A stretch of 64,000 bases of DNA from Fundidesulfovibrio agrisoli (GTDB lineage: Bacteria > Desulfobacterota > Desulfovibrionia > Desulfovibrionales > Desulfovibrionaceae): the NCBI RefSeq assembly GCF_022808715.1, contig NZ_JAKZKX010000012.1, positions 22,807 through 86,806 on the forward strand. The letters are read 5' to 3'. The stretch's first letter is position 1. Every line of letters begins with the position of its first letter. The notes below the pieces were generated by a model. That model saw nothing but the letters and a program-made list of their open reading frames with translations. It ran no database searches and was not told the origin of the DNA. Below are positions 56,938 through 64,000 of this stretch, piece by piece. The position numbers were made by a program, and so were the translations under genes.

Positions 56938-56978
56938 GCCTCCGGCGGCCAAAGGGACTTCGTCCCTCTGGACTCCCG
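56938..56978 (-). repeat. Palindromic intergenic repeat, copy 4 (inverted)
   Basis: This is an inverted copy of the same unit. It begins with GCCTCCGGCGGCCAAAGGGA and ends GGACTCCC, so copies 3 and 4 face each other across about 30 bases between the dehydrogenase and flavin reductase genes. Confidence 0.85.
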
Positions 56979-57004
56979 TGACGCTGCGCGCTCCCGAGCG
57001 GCCG

Positions 57005-57871
57005 CTAGGCCATCCCCTCCAATACCTGGATCACGGCCGAGAAGTCCAGTTCGTCCAGCCCCTTGGCCTGCCCCTGGTTGAAGAGCTGCAGGTTGGCGTA
57101 GGCGCTGGGGGCAGGGCAGCGCAGGCCGAAGGCCGTGTCCGTGACGAACTTCAAGTCCTTGGCCATGTGCTTGAGCGGGAATTGCGCCAGGTAGGCCTTT
57201 TGCTTGAGAAGCGGCTCCTTGATGCGGAACAGGTCGCAGGCCATGGGGCCGCCCAGCACCACGTTCAGCATGGTGTCCGTCTCCAGCCCGCCCGCGCGCC
57301 CGAAGGTGAGCATTTCGGCCAGCCCGCACATCATGTTTGCCAGCAGCAGGTTGACCGCCATCTTCATCATGGTGCCCTGGGGGGCGGGGCCGCAGTAGAC
57401 CACCTTCTTGCCCATGCACAGCAGCAGGGGCTCGAGCTTCTCCACCACCTCCCGCTCGCCCCCGGCCAGGATCACCAGCGTGCCCTGCTGGGCCGGAAGC
57501 TTGGAGCCGGAGACCGGGGCGTCCACGAAGGCGGCCCCGCAGGCCGCGATCCGTGCGGCCATCTCCTGGGTGTAGGCGGGCGGTACGGTGCTCATGTTCA
57601 CCACGGTCTTGCCCGGGCCGAGCGCCGGAGCCATGCCGCCCTCGCCCCAGAGCAAGGCGTCCAGGGCCTGCGGCCCGGTGACCATCAGCAACAGCACGTC
57701 GTTCTTGCGGGCCAGTTGCTCGGCGCTTTCGGCGATCTCCAGGCCCGGCACGCTCTCGGGCGCGGGCCTGGTGCGGTTGTAGACGGCCACGTCGTGCCCG
57801 GCCTTGGCTATGTTCAAGGCCATGGGCTTGCCCATGATGCCCATACCGGCGAATCCTACGCGCAGTTTCAT
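57005..57871 (-). CDS. NAD(P)-dependent beta-hydroxyacid dehydrogenase
   Basis: The 288-residue protein belongs to the 3-hydroxyisobutyrate dehydrogenase family. It has the Rossmann motif VGFAGMGIMGKPMALNI at the N-terminus, FVDAPVSGSKLPAQQGTLVI in the middle and a catalytic lysine in GTMMKMAVNLLLANMMCG. It oxidises or reduces a beta-hydroxyacid with NAD(P); the exact substrate (3-hydroxyisobutyrate, glyoxylate/succinate semialdehyde type) cannot be read. The start at 57871 (MKLRVGFAG) was chosen over an upstream ATG. Confidence 0.9.
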   Translation of the reverse strand: MKLRVGFAGMGIMGKPMALNIAKAGHDVAVYNRTRPAPESVPGLEIAESAEQLARKNDVLLLMVTGPQALDALLWGEGGMAPALGPGKTVVNMSTVPPAYTQEMAARIAACGAAFVDAPVSGSKLPAQQGTLVILAGGEREVVEKLEPLLLCMGKKVVYCGPAPQGTMMKMAVNLLLANMMCGLAEMLTFGRAGGLETDTMLNVVLGGPMACDLFRIKEPLLKQKAYLAQFPLKHMAKDLKFVTDTAFGLRCPAPSAYANLQLFNQGQAKGLDELDFSAVIQVLEGMA

Positions 57872-57942
57872 TTGTGCCTGCCTTGGGGTAGAGGGTTGAA
57901 GCAAGGGGACGCCTCGTCCCCTGGCATACCAATCGGCCCCGG

Positions 57943-59118
57943 ATGTCAAGGGAAATGGATTCCGCAAAGCGCATCCTCCATGTGGACATGGACGCCTTCT
58001 TCGCCTCGGTGGAGCAGCTGGATGACCCGTCCCTGCGCGGCAAGCCCGTCATCGTGGGCAAGGGCGACCGGGGCGTGGTCTCGGCGGCCTCCTACGAGGC
58101 GCGGGTCTACGGCGTGCGCTCGGCCATGCCCGTGGTCCAGGCCCGCAAGCTCTGCCCGCAAGGCATCTTCGTGGGCGGGCGCATGAGCCGCTACGCCGAG
58201 GTGTCGCGCCAGGTGATGGCCGTGCTGGGCGAGTTCTCCCCCCTGGTGGAGCAGGCCTCCGTGGATGAGGCCTATGTTGACATCACCGGCACCCGCACCC
58301 TGTTCGGCCCGCCGCGCAAGCTGGCCGAGGCCCTGCAGGCCCGCGTGCGCGAGGCCACGGGCCTCTCCTGCTCGGTGGGCGTTGCGCCTGTGAAGTTCCT
58401 GGCCAAGATCGCCTCGGACTTCCGCAAGCCCAGCGGCGTGACCATCATCGAGCCGGAGGACGTGGCCGCCTTCCTCCAGGACCTCCCCGTGGGCAAGATC
58501 CCCGGCGTGGGCGGCAAAACCCTGCCCCGGCTGGCGCAGCTCGGGGTGCGCACCTGCGGCGAGGTGCTTCGCTACTCCCGCCAGTTCTGGGAGGAGCACC
58601 TGGGCGAGTGGGGGCGCGTGCTGCACCAGCGCGCCCAGGGTCTGGGCTCGGCGGAGCTGACGCCACACTCGGAGATGAAGTCCTCCAGCGCGGAGAACAC
58701 CTTCGCCAAGGACGTAAGCGACGAGGAGGAGCTGAAGCGCTGGCTGCTCAGGCAGTCCGAACGCGTCGGGCGGGATCTGCGCAAGCACGGGCTGCAAGGG
58801 CGCACCGTGACGCTCAAGCTCAAGTTCGAGGATTTCAAGCATATCACCCGCAGCCGCACCCTGGCCGAGCCCATCGACACCGACCTGGAGATCTTCCGCA
58901 CCGCCTGCGACCTGCTGGACCAGACAGAACGCCGCAAAAGAATCCGGCTCATCGGGGTGGGCGTCTCCAACTTCGGGGGCGGCTCGGCCCAGCTGAGCCT
59001 CATGCCGGACGAAAACCGCGAGCGCCTCAAGCGCCTGGACAAGGCCGTGGACTCCATCCGCGACCGGCACGGGCGCTCGCTCATCAAGCGGGGCAAGCTG
59101 TTCGAGGGCGATCAGTAG
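57943..59118 (+). CDS. dinB: DNA polymerase IV (Y-family)
   Basis: The 391-residue protein has the Y-family core: ILHVDMDAFFASVEQLDDPS, SVDEAYVDITGTRTLFG with Asp108 and Glu109 in the catalytic site, and AKIASDFRKPSG. DinB performs error-prone translesion synthesis at stalled replication forks. The start is 57943 or the ATG four codons on. Its last seven bases overlap the end of the convergent lytic transglycosylase gene, so the two genes share a junction. Confidence 0.94.
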   Translation: MSREMDSAKRILHVDMDAFFASVEQLDDPSLRGKPVIVGKGDRGVVSAASYEARVYGVRSAMPVVQARKLCPQGIFVGGRMSRYAEVSRQVMAVLGEFSPLVEQASVDEAYVDITGTRTLFGPPRKLAEALQARVREATGLSCSVGVAPVKFLAKIASDFRKPSGVTIIEPEDVAAFLQDLPVGKIPGVGGKTLPRLAQLGVRTCGEVLRYSRQFWEEHLGEWGRVLHQRAQGLGSAELTPHSEMKSSSAENTFAKDVSDEEELKRWLLRQSERVGRDLRKHGLQGRTVTLKLKFEDFKHITRSRTLAEPIDTDLEIFRTACDLLDQTERRKRIRLIGVGVSNFGGGSAQLSLMPDENRERLKRLDKAVDSIRDRHGRSLIKRGKLFEGDQ

Positions 59119-61382
59119 AGCAGGCGGTACATGGCCTGGTTGCCCAGGATGCGCTTCACGTAGTCGCGCGTCTCGGTGTAGGGGATGAACTCCGTGAACA
59201 GCTCCCGGTCCAGCCCGCCCAGGAACTCCCGCCAGACCCCCACCTTCACCCGCCCGGCGTTGTAGCTGGAGAGCGTGAGCGGCAGGTTGCCGCCGTATTC
59301 GTTGTAGCGCTCCAGGAAGTAGCGCACGCCGAAGCGGATGTTCACGGCCGGGTCCTTGAGGCTCTCCGCGCCGGGGGTGCGCTCGCCGTTCTTGGCCGCA
59401 AGGCTGGCGGCCGTGGAGGGCAGCACCTGCATGAGCCCCACCGCCCCCGCGCCGGACACGGCATCCGGCTCGAAGAAGCTCTCCTGGCGGATCAGGCCCC
59501 GGATGATCGCCGGGTCAACGCCGGTTCCGGCCAGTTGGGCGTCCACGATCCCGGCGTAGCGGCTGGGATAGAAGATGTCGCGCAGGGGGCGCAGCTCCTC
59601 GGGCGTGCCCCTGGCCAGGCAGGGGCCGAGTGCGCGGCCCAGGGCGCGCACCGCGTTGCCGTGGTTGCCCTGCTCCGAGGCCAGGCGGGCGTAGCGCAGG
59701 GCCAGGGCGGCGTCCTGAGGGCTTGCGGCGTTGAGCGCCCCAAGCTCGCGCTCGGCCAGTTCCGGCAGTTGCGCGGCCAGCAGAGCCTCGGCCCGAGCGA
59801 GGCCTTGAACCGCTCCCGAATCCTGCAGCCCGAAGTCCGGCGCGCACAGGCCCATACCCGCTTTCGCCTCTGGCTGATCGCTCGCGGCGCCGGGCGCTGC
59901 CTCGGCCTGGCTCCCCTGCTCCGTATCGGGCCGCGCCGCCCCGCTCGTCCCGGCCAGCCGTTCCCTGGCCAGCATGCCGTAATAGCCGTTGGGCCAGCGC
60001 TCGAGCACGCGCGCCAGGCCCTGCCGGGCAGTTTCGGCGTTCCCCGCGGCCTGGGCGGCGCGCGCCCGCCAGTAGGCGGCGGCCGGGGCGAAATCGGAAT
60101 CGGGGTATTCGGCCGCGAAGGCCTCCAGGCCTTTAGCCGCACCTTGATAGTCGGCCAGGGCGAAGCGGATCAGCCCGGCGAGCCAGACGGCCTGCTCCCT
60201 GGCCTGGGTGCGGGCCTGGGACGAGCCCGCCGGGGCCTGGGCCTCCAGTTGCAGGGCGGCCTCCAGGGCCTCGGGGAAGCGGCCGCGCTCCAGGCGGAGC
60301 AGCAGAAGCAGCCGCCGGGAGGTCTCCAGCAGTTCGCCGGAACCGGGCAATTTGGCCCCGCGCACCAGCACGTCCTGCAGCAAATCCTCCATGCGCGCGG
60401 CGTCGTCCGGCCCCGAGAAACGCCACATGGCCCTGGCCTGGTGGTACTGGGCCCAGAGCGCGAGCAGCGGGTCCGTGGCGGCTCGGGCAGCATCCTCGTA
60501 GAGCTGCACGGCGGCAGCGGTGTCGCGCCGGATGTAGGCGGACTTGGCTTCCAGGTAGAGCGCCCGCCCCGGCTGGACCGCGGGCAAAGCCGACAGGGCG
60601 CTGATGAGAGGACGGGCCTTGGCCGCCATGCTCCTGTTCAGCAGCAGGTCGGCCCGGTGGTACATCTCGGAGGGGTCGTCGGGGTCGAAGGCGATGAGCC
60701 CCTTGGCGCGCAACTCGCGGGCCAGCGGTTCGCCCTTCTCCGCCGAGGCGGTCCAGGGCAGGGTGCGCAGCAGTTCGGCCAGGGCGGCCTCGGCGGCGGC
60801 GTTGTCCCCGGCCTGAGCCGCCAGCGCGCCCAGGCGCAGCAGGGCCGCGGCGCGCAGGGGGTTGTCACCGGCGTCCAGGAAGCGGCGGTAACGCCCGGCG
60901 GCCTGGGGGTCGTTCAGCGCCTCCAGGCAGTAGCCCTGGAGCAGCAGGGCCTCCTGGCCCAGGGCGGGATCGGCGGGGTCGATGGTGTCGAAGTCGGCCA
61001 GGGCGGCGCGGAAGTCGCCCAGCCGGTAGCGGGCGAAGCCGCGATAGAAGCGCGCCCAGGCCGTGAGCGGCGATTGCCGCTCCGCCACGGGGGCAAGGCT
61101 CAGGGCCGCCTCGGCCCACTGGCGCCCGGCGGCCTGGAGCACGCCCGCCGCGAAGACCGTCTCCGGGGTGTGGGGCGCGGCGGCCAGCGCGGCCAGCCTC
61201 TCCCTGGCCCTGGGCAGGCCCTGGGAGAGCGGGCGCGGCATGGGGAAATCCTGCGCCGGGGATGGCGCGGCCTGGTTCTTCTGAACGGCGGGCTTGGGGG
61301 CCTGGGGCTTCTGGGCCAGCGCGGGGCCGCCTAAGACCGACAGGAGCGCGGCCAGAAGGGCCGCGAGCATGGCGTGCGTCAT
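59112..61382 (-). CDS. slt: Soluble lytic murein transglycosylase
   Basis: The 756-residue protein has a signal peptide (MLAALLAALLSVLGGPALA), a long alpha-helical superhelical region with TPR-like repeats (residues about 40-560), and a C-terminal SLT goose-lysozyme-like domain with catalytic Glu634 in RQESFFEPDAVSGAGAVGLM. It cleaves peptidoglycan glycan strands in the periplasm with formation of 1,6-anhydro-muropeptides. The family usually has about 645 residues, so this one is longer, mainly in the helical part. Confidence 0.92.
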   Translation of the reverse strand: MTHAMLAALLAALLSVLGGPALAQKPQAPKPAVQKNQAAPSPAQDFPMPRPLSQGLPRARERLAALAAAPHTPETVFAAGVLQAAGRQWAEAALSLAPVAERQSPLTAWARFYRGFARYRLGDFRAALADFDTIDPADPALGQEALLLQGYCLEALNDPQAAGRYRRFLDAGDNPLRAAALLRLGALAAQAGDNAAAEAALAELLRTLPWTASAEKGEPLARELRAKGLIAFDPDDPSEMYHRADLLLNRSMAAKARPLISALSALPAVQPGRALYLEAKSAYIRRDTAAAVQLYEDAARAATDPLLALWAQYHQARAMWRFSGPDDAARMEDLLQDVLVRGAKLPGSGELLETSRRLLLLLRLERGRFPEALEAALQLEAQAPAGSSQARTQAREQAVWLAGLIRFALADYQGAAKGLEAFAAEYPDSDFAPAAAYWRARAAQAAGNAETARQGLARVLERWPNGYYGMLARERLAGTSGAARPDTEQGSQAEAAPGAASDQPEAKAGMGLCAPDFGLQDSGAVQGLARAEALLAAQLPELAERELGALNAASPQDAALALRYARLASEQGNHGNAVRALGRALGPCLARGTPEELRPLRDIFYPSRYAGIVDAQLAGTGVDPAIIRGLIRQESFFEPDAVSGAGAVGLMQVLPSTAASLAAKNGERTPGAESLKDPAVNIRFGVRYFLERYNEYGGNLPLTLSSYNAGRVKVGVWREFLGGLDRELFTEFIPYTETRDYVKRILGNQAMYRLLY

Positions 61383-61434
61383 GATCCCGTTCTAGCCGCC
61401 TTCGCCCCGGCGGGCAAAGCAAAACCCGGACGGA

Positions 61435-61740
61435 TCAGCAGCAGGTGGAGCCGCCGTCCCCGCCGCAGTCGCAGGATGGCGGCCCGCCGGTGATCCAGCC
61501 GTGGATGATGGCCCGGGCGCAGCCCACGCCCTGCTCCACCTCGATGGCCCCGGAGGAGCAGTTGAGCGCGCAGGCCCCGCACTCCATGCAGGCGTCGCGG
61601 TCCGCGATGCGCGCGGTTCCCCCTTCCACCACGAAGACTCCGTGCGGGCAGACCTGGGCGCACATGCCGCAGCCGCCGCAGCGGTGCGGGTCCATGCGCA
61701 GGGTCACCACTCCGGGAATGTATCTGCAACATCCGCTCAT
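61435..61740 (-). CDS. hgcB: HgcB, ferredoxin of mercury methylation
   Basis: The 101-residue protein has two [4Fe-4S] motifs, Cys21/24/27/31 (CGGCGMCAQVCPHGV) and Cys51/54/57/61 (CMECGACALNCSSGA), a lone conserved Cys74, and a C-terminal Cys100-Cys101 pair (GGSTCC). These are the HgcB features. HgcB reduces the corrinoid protein HgcA and may hand Hg(II) to it. Its ATG overlaps the hgcA stop by four bases (ATGA). The start at 61740 begins MSGCCRYIPGVVTLR. Confidence 0.93.
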   Translation of the reverse strand: MSGCCRYIPGVVTLRMDPHRCGGCGMCAQVCPHGVFVVEGGTARIADRDACMECGACALNCSSGAIEVEQGVGCARAIIHGWITGGPPSCDCGGDGGSTCC

Positions 61741-62846
61741 GAGACTCCTCCCACGCCGAGCCGCCACAACACCAGCGCCACGGCCAGGGCGGCGGCCTGC
61801 ACGGGTATGGCGGCGCGCATCTCCTTCTCCACGCCCGTGGGCGAGGTGTAGGTGCTCGATCCGGTGAAATTCATGCCGTACCAGGAGGCCGCGGCCACCG
61901 CCCCCAGCCAGAGCCCCACGCCGGCCAGGGGATTGGGGGCGAAGGCCCACGCGCCCGCTCCGGCCGCCAGCCCGGCCACGGCCCCCTTGAGCGCGAAGGA
62001 GCGCCCCGGCAGCCAGGGCAGGGCCAGGGGGCAGAGCACGTTGCCCCCCACGAAGCCCAGCATGTAGGCCGCGAAGCCCGTCCAGAGCCCGAGCCAGGCA
62101 CGCTTGAGCGAGAACACCCCCTCCCCGGCACCGGCCAGCGCAAACAGCGCCAGGGCCACCCAGAGCATGGTGCGCCGCTCGTTGGCGAACTCCACCAGGC
62201 CCACGGCCACACGGTCCAGGGCGGGGAACTCCACCCGGCGCATGGCCGGGGTGGCCTTCATCCCGGCTTGCAGGAAGGCGGGGATGTCCGCCGCGCGCAC
62301 CGGGCCGAACACAACCCGGAAGCCGCACAGCCGCTTGACCTCGTGGGCGGCCACGCCGGGCGCGCCCAACTGGGGCACCACCAGCCTGCGGTGGGTGACC
62401 ACCTCCGTGAGCCCGCAGGCGGCCACGCGCCGGGCCAGCTCCATGGTGCCGAAGGTCTTCTTGCCCGCCGCGCACCAGACGTTCACCCCTGCCGTGTCCA
62501 GCACCAGGATCCAGGCGTTCAGGCCAGCAAGCTCCTTGCGCAGGGAGTCGAAGCTCAATTTGTAGTTGGCGGTGACCAGCACCGGGCTCTCCGGGCCGGG
62601 CGCGCCCACGGCGTAGAGCCCGGGGGCCACGCGGTAGCGCCCGCGCCCCACGCCCAGGCGCACCAGGGCCGCGCCGATGCGGTCGGGGCGCTCCAGGCTG
62701 GTCTTGACCACGGGGACAGGGCCGATGGGGGTCTCCAGGAAGCCGGAGACGAAGTGCCAGCGCCTGTAGCCAGGCAGCTCGCCCTGCCCCGCCCCCTCCG
62801 TCGAGGCCGCCCCGGAACCGCAGGTCTCAGGGCCGCACGAGCGCAC
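61737..62846 (-). CDS. hgcA: HgcA, corrinoid protein of mercury methylation
   Basis: The 369-residue protein has the diagnostic cap-helix motif with Cys125 in GVNVWCAAGKKTFGT, within a CO-dehydrogenase/acetyl-CoA-synthase gamma-like corrinoid-binding domain, and about four C-terminal membrane segments (MLWVALALFALAGAG and later AYMLGFVGGNVLCPLAL). HgcA transfers a methyl group from a corrinoid to Hg(II); the Cys is the lower-axial cobalt ligand, known as Cys93 in the model protein. The GTG start at 62846 adds an N-terminal extension with a CGPETC motif. The start is therefore less certain. Confidence 0.95.
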   Translation of the reverse strand: MRSCGPETCGSGAASTEGAGQGELPGYRRWHFVSGFLETPIGPVPVVKTSLERPDRIGAALVRLGVGRGRYRVAPGLYAVGAPGPESPVLVTANYKLSFDSLRKELAGLNAWILVLDTAGVNVWCAAGKKTFGTMELARRVAACGLTEVVTHRRLVVPQLGAPGVAAHEVKRLCGFRVVFGPVRAADIPAFLQAGMKATPAMRRVEFPALDRVAVGLVEFANERRTMLWVALALFALAGAGEGVFSLKRAWLGLWTGFAAYMLGFVGGNVLCPLALPWLPGRSFALKGAVAGLAAGAGAWAFAPNPLAGVGLWLGAVAAASWYGMNFTGSSTYTSPTGVEKEMRAAIPVQAAALAVALVLWRLGVGGVS

Positions 62847-63014
62847 ATCGCTCAGGGGCGGCGCGGAACATTCCGGGCCAATGCTTGAGCAGGGTATGGG
62901 TTCCGGCTGGACCGCCGGATTCTTGGGCGGTCAGCAGGCGGATTTATTTTTCTGGAACGGATCGATCATAACCGGACGCTTGCCTCCAGGGGCTTGATTC
63001 TGCACAGTGGGCGC

Positions 63015-63779
63015 ATGTCTGATTCCAGCAACACGCAGTCCTCGCTGGACCTCGTCACCATCGCTCCCGCAGGGTACGCGGCTTACTGGCTCTCCGTCAA
63101 ACGCCTGGCCGACACCAAGCGCGGCCCGCAGGCCCTCTCCGACGAGTTGCAGTACGCGGCCGAGCCCTACACGCGCCTGCTGCTGGGCGCGGCCACCTCC
63201 AACATGGACGAGGCCCTGATGGAGCGCATGGCCCGCAACAAGTCGCAGGTGCTGTTGCGCGACTTCCGCCGCAAATTCAGGGCCATGCGCCAGGCCGCCT
63301 GCGCCATCGCCTCGGGCGAGAATCCGCGCAAGACCCTGATAACGCTCTCCGGGGGGTTCGGGCTGCCCGTCTCGCAGGAGACGCAGCTCATGGAGCAGGC
63401 CCAGAACCTCATCGAGACCATGCGGGCGGGCAAGCTGGACATGGCCGTGTTCCCCGACGTCTCCCACACCACCCGCCCCGAGGAGCTGGTGCTCAAGCTG
63501 CTGGTGTTCACGCTCTGGGCCCGGCGCGACGCCAGGACTGGCCTGCAGGTCTTTCTGCCGGGCATGCCCTTCCCCTTCATGGCGGACGCCCTGCGCCTGT
63601 GCATCGACGGCCTGGAGGAACCCTACATCCGCCGCAGGCTGGAGGCCCAGGCCCGGGACATCCTGCTGGACACCGCCCACAAGATGCGCCTGGGGCTGGA
63701 CCTGGCCCTGGCCCTCAAGGCCCGCCGCAGCTACGACGAGGTGCTGGCCCTGGCCCGCTCCCACCTGCTGGAGATGTAG
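63015..63779 (+). CDS. Helical protein of unknown function next to hgcAB
   Basis: I do not recognise this 254-residue soluble, largely helical protein. It has LDLVTIAPAGYAAYWLSVKR, DEALMERMARNKSQVLLRDF, LTLSGGFGLPVSQETQLMEQ-like stretches and a C-terminal helix LALALKARRSYDEVLALARS. It is divergent from hgcAB with a 168-base intergenic region. The ATG at 63015 was chosen; a TTG 21 bases upstream is possible. Confidence 0.7.
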   Translation: MSDSSNTQSSLDLVTIAPAGYAAYWLSVKRLADTKRGPQALSDELQYAAEPYTRLLLGAATSNMDEALMERMARNKSQVLLRDFRRKFRAMRQAACAIASGENPRKTLITLSGGFGLPVSQETQLMEQAQNLIETMRAGKLDMAVFPDVSHTTRPEELVLKLLVFTLWARRDARTGLQVFLPGMPFPFMADALRLCIDGLEEPYIRRRLEAQARDILLDTAHKMRLGLDLALALKARRSYDEVLALARSHLLEM

Positions 63780-63878
63780 CCCTCCGGTGCGGCTCCGCCC
63801 GGAAGCTGCGCCCCCTCAAACGTGCTGGATCCATGCAGGCCCAGGCGCTGACCTCTGCCGCGCTGGGTCCGTCCCTGG

Positions 63879-63943
63879 CCCCTGGGCGCCGCGGACCGTC
63901 TGATGTTCTTCAAATACAGCGGACGGTCCGCGGCGCCCAGGGG
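63879..63943. repeat. 22-bp perfect inverted repeat with a 21-base loop
   Basis: CCCCTGGGCGCCGCGGACCG and the bases to 63900 pair perfectly with the arm at 63922-63943, giving a 22-bp stem around a 21-base loop at 63901-63921. It is unlike the other repeats in the window. No T run follows, so a terminator role is not clear. Confidence 0.85.
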
Positions 63944-64000
63944 GCAGGACCGGAGCCTGAACGATCTCTATACCCCCCACAGTGCTGCCCGGCGGCCTCG

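Overview
The window is GC-rich DNA from a dissimilatory sulfate reducer, most likely of the Desulfovibrionaceae (Desulfovibrio, Fundidesulfovibrio or a close relative). The strongest evidence is a complete dsrMKJOP electron-transfer operon. Supporting evidence is a candidate hgcAB mercury-methylation pair, multihaem and Fe-S redox proteins, many PAS-type sensor proteins, and an intergenic palindromic repeat family of a kind seen in Desulfovibrio genomes. This placement is an inference from gene content; no rRNA gene is present. I saw no tRNA, rRNA, CRISPR array, transposase, phage gene or origin.

Layout. 1-480: end of an ammonium channel gene and its PII regulator. 599-3988: minus-strand genes for a dihaem peroxidase, an orphan HsdR_N-like protein, and an unknown lipoprotein plus small helical protein. 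4729-12804: mixed metabolism, with an aminotransferase, glucokinase, phosphatase-like protein, O-methyltransferase, LysE exporter, the agmatine-to-putrescine genes aguB and aguA, and a FUSC membrane protein. 13132-20855: a branched-chain amino acid type ABC transporter with two tandem binding proteins, followed by a phenylacetate-CoA-ligase-like enzyme. 20886-22412: two related proteins with degenerate EF-hand-like loops. 22562-26463: dapF, a VOC protein and a PAS histidine kinase. 26819-32406: dsrMKJOP preceded by an RsbRD_N-like gene. 32646-38824: small proteins, pncC, serS, a structured noncoding element, a 174-bp-period duplication, cysQ and a ModF-like ATPase. 38938-41953: a receiver protein and a pyruvate-dikinase-like protein that lacks the usual PEP barrel. 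41966-50497: a flavin oxidoreductase and a signalling block (receiver, four-PAS GGDEF-EAL protein, hybrid kinase). 50746-56161: a possible sulfur-oxyanion module (split TauE/SafE permease, Fe-S subunit, molybdopterin oxidoreductase, DsrE-like protein). 56232-61382: flavin reductase, a beta-hydroxyacid dehydrogenase, dinB, and a lytic transglycosylase. 61435-62846: hgcB and hgcA. The window ends with an unknown gene and a large perfect inverted repeat.

How the genes work together. DsrMKJOP links the quinone pool and periplasmic haems to the cytoplasmic DsrC trisulfide step of sulfate reduction. The 50.7-56.2 kb module looks like a second route for handling reduced or partly oxidised sulfur. 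The Liv transporter with the PaaK-like ligase suggests uptake and CoA activation of an amino-acid-derived or aromatic acid. HgcA and HgcB form the known corrinoid and ferredoxin pair for mercury methylation. Four sensory proteins and two single-domain receivers make the region rich in signal transduction.

Novelty. The best leads are the receiver plus dikinase-like pair (38.9-42.0 kb), the structured noncoding element at 36.0 kb with the adjacent duplication, the split-permease redox module, and the EF-hand-like pair. All functions are assigned by reading motifs; no database search was run.
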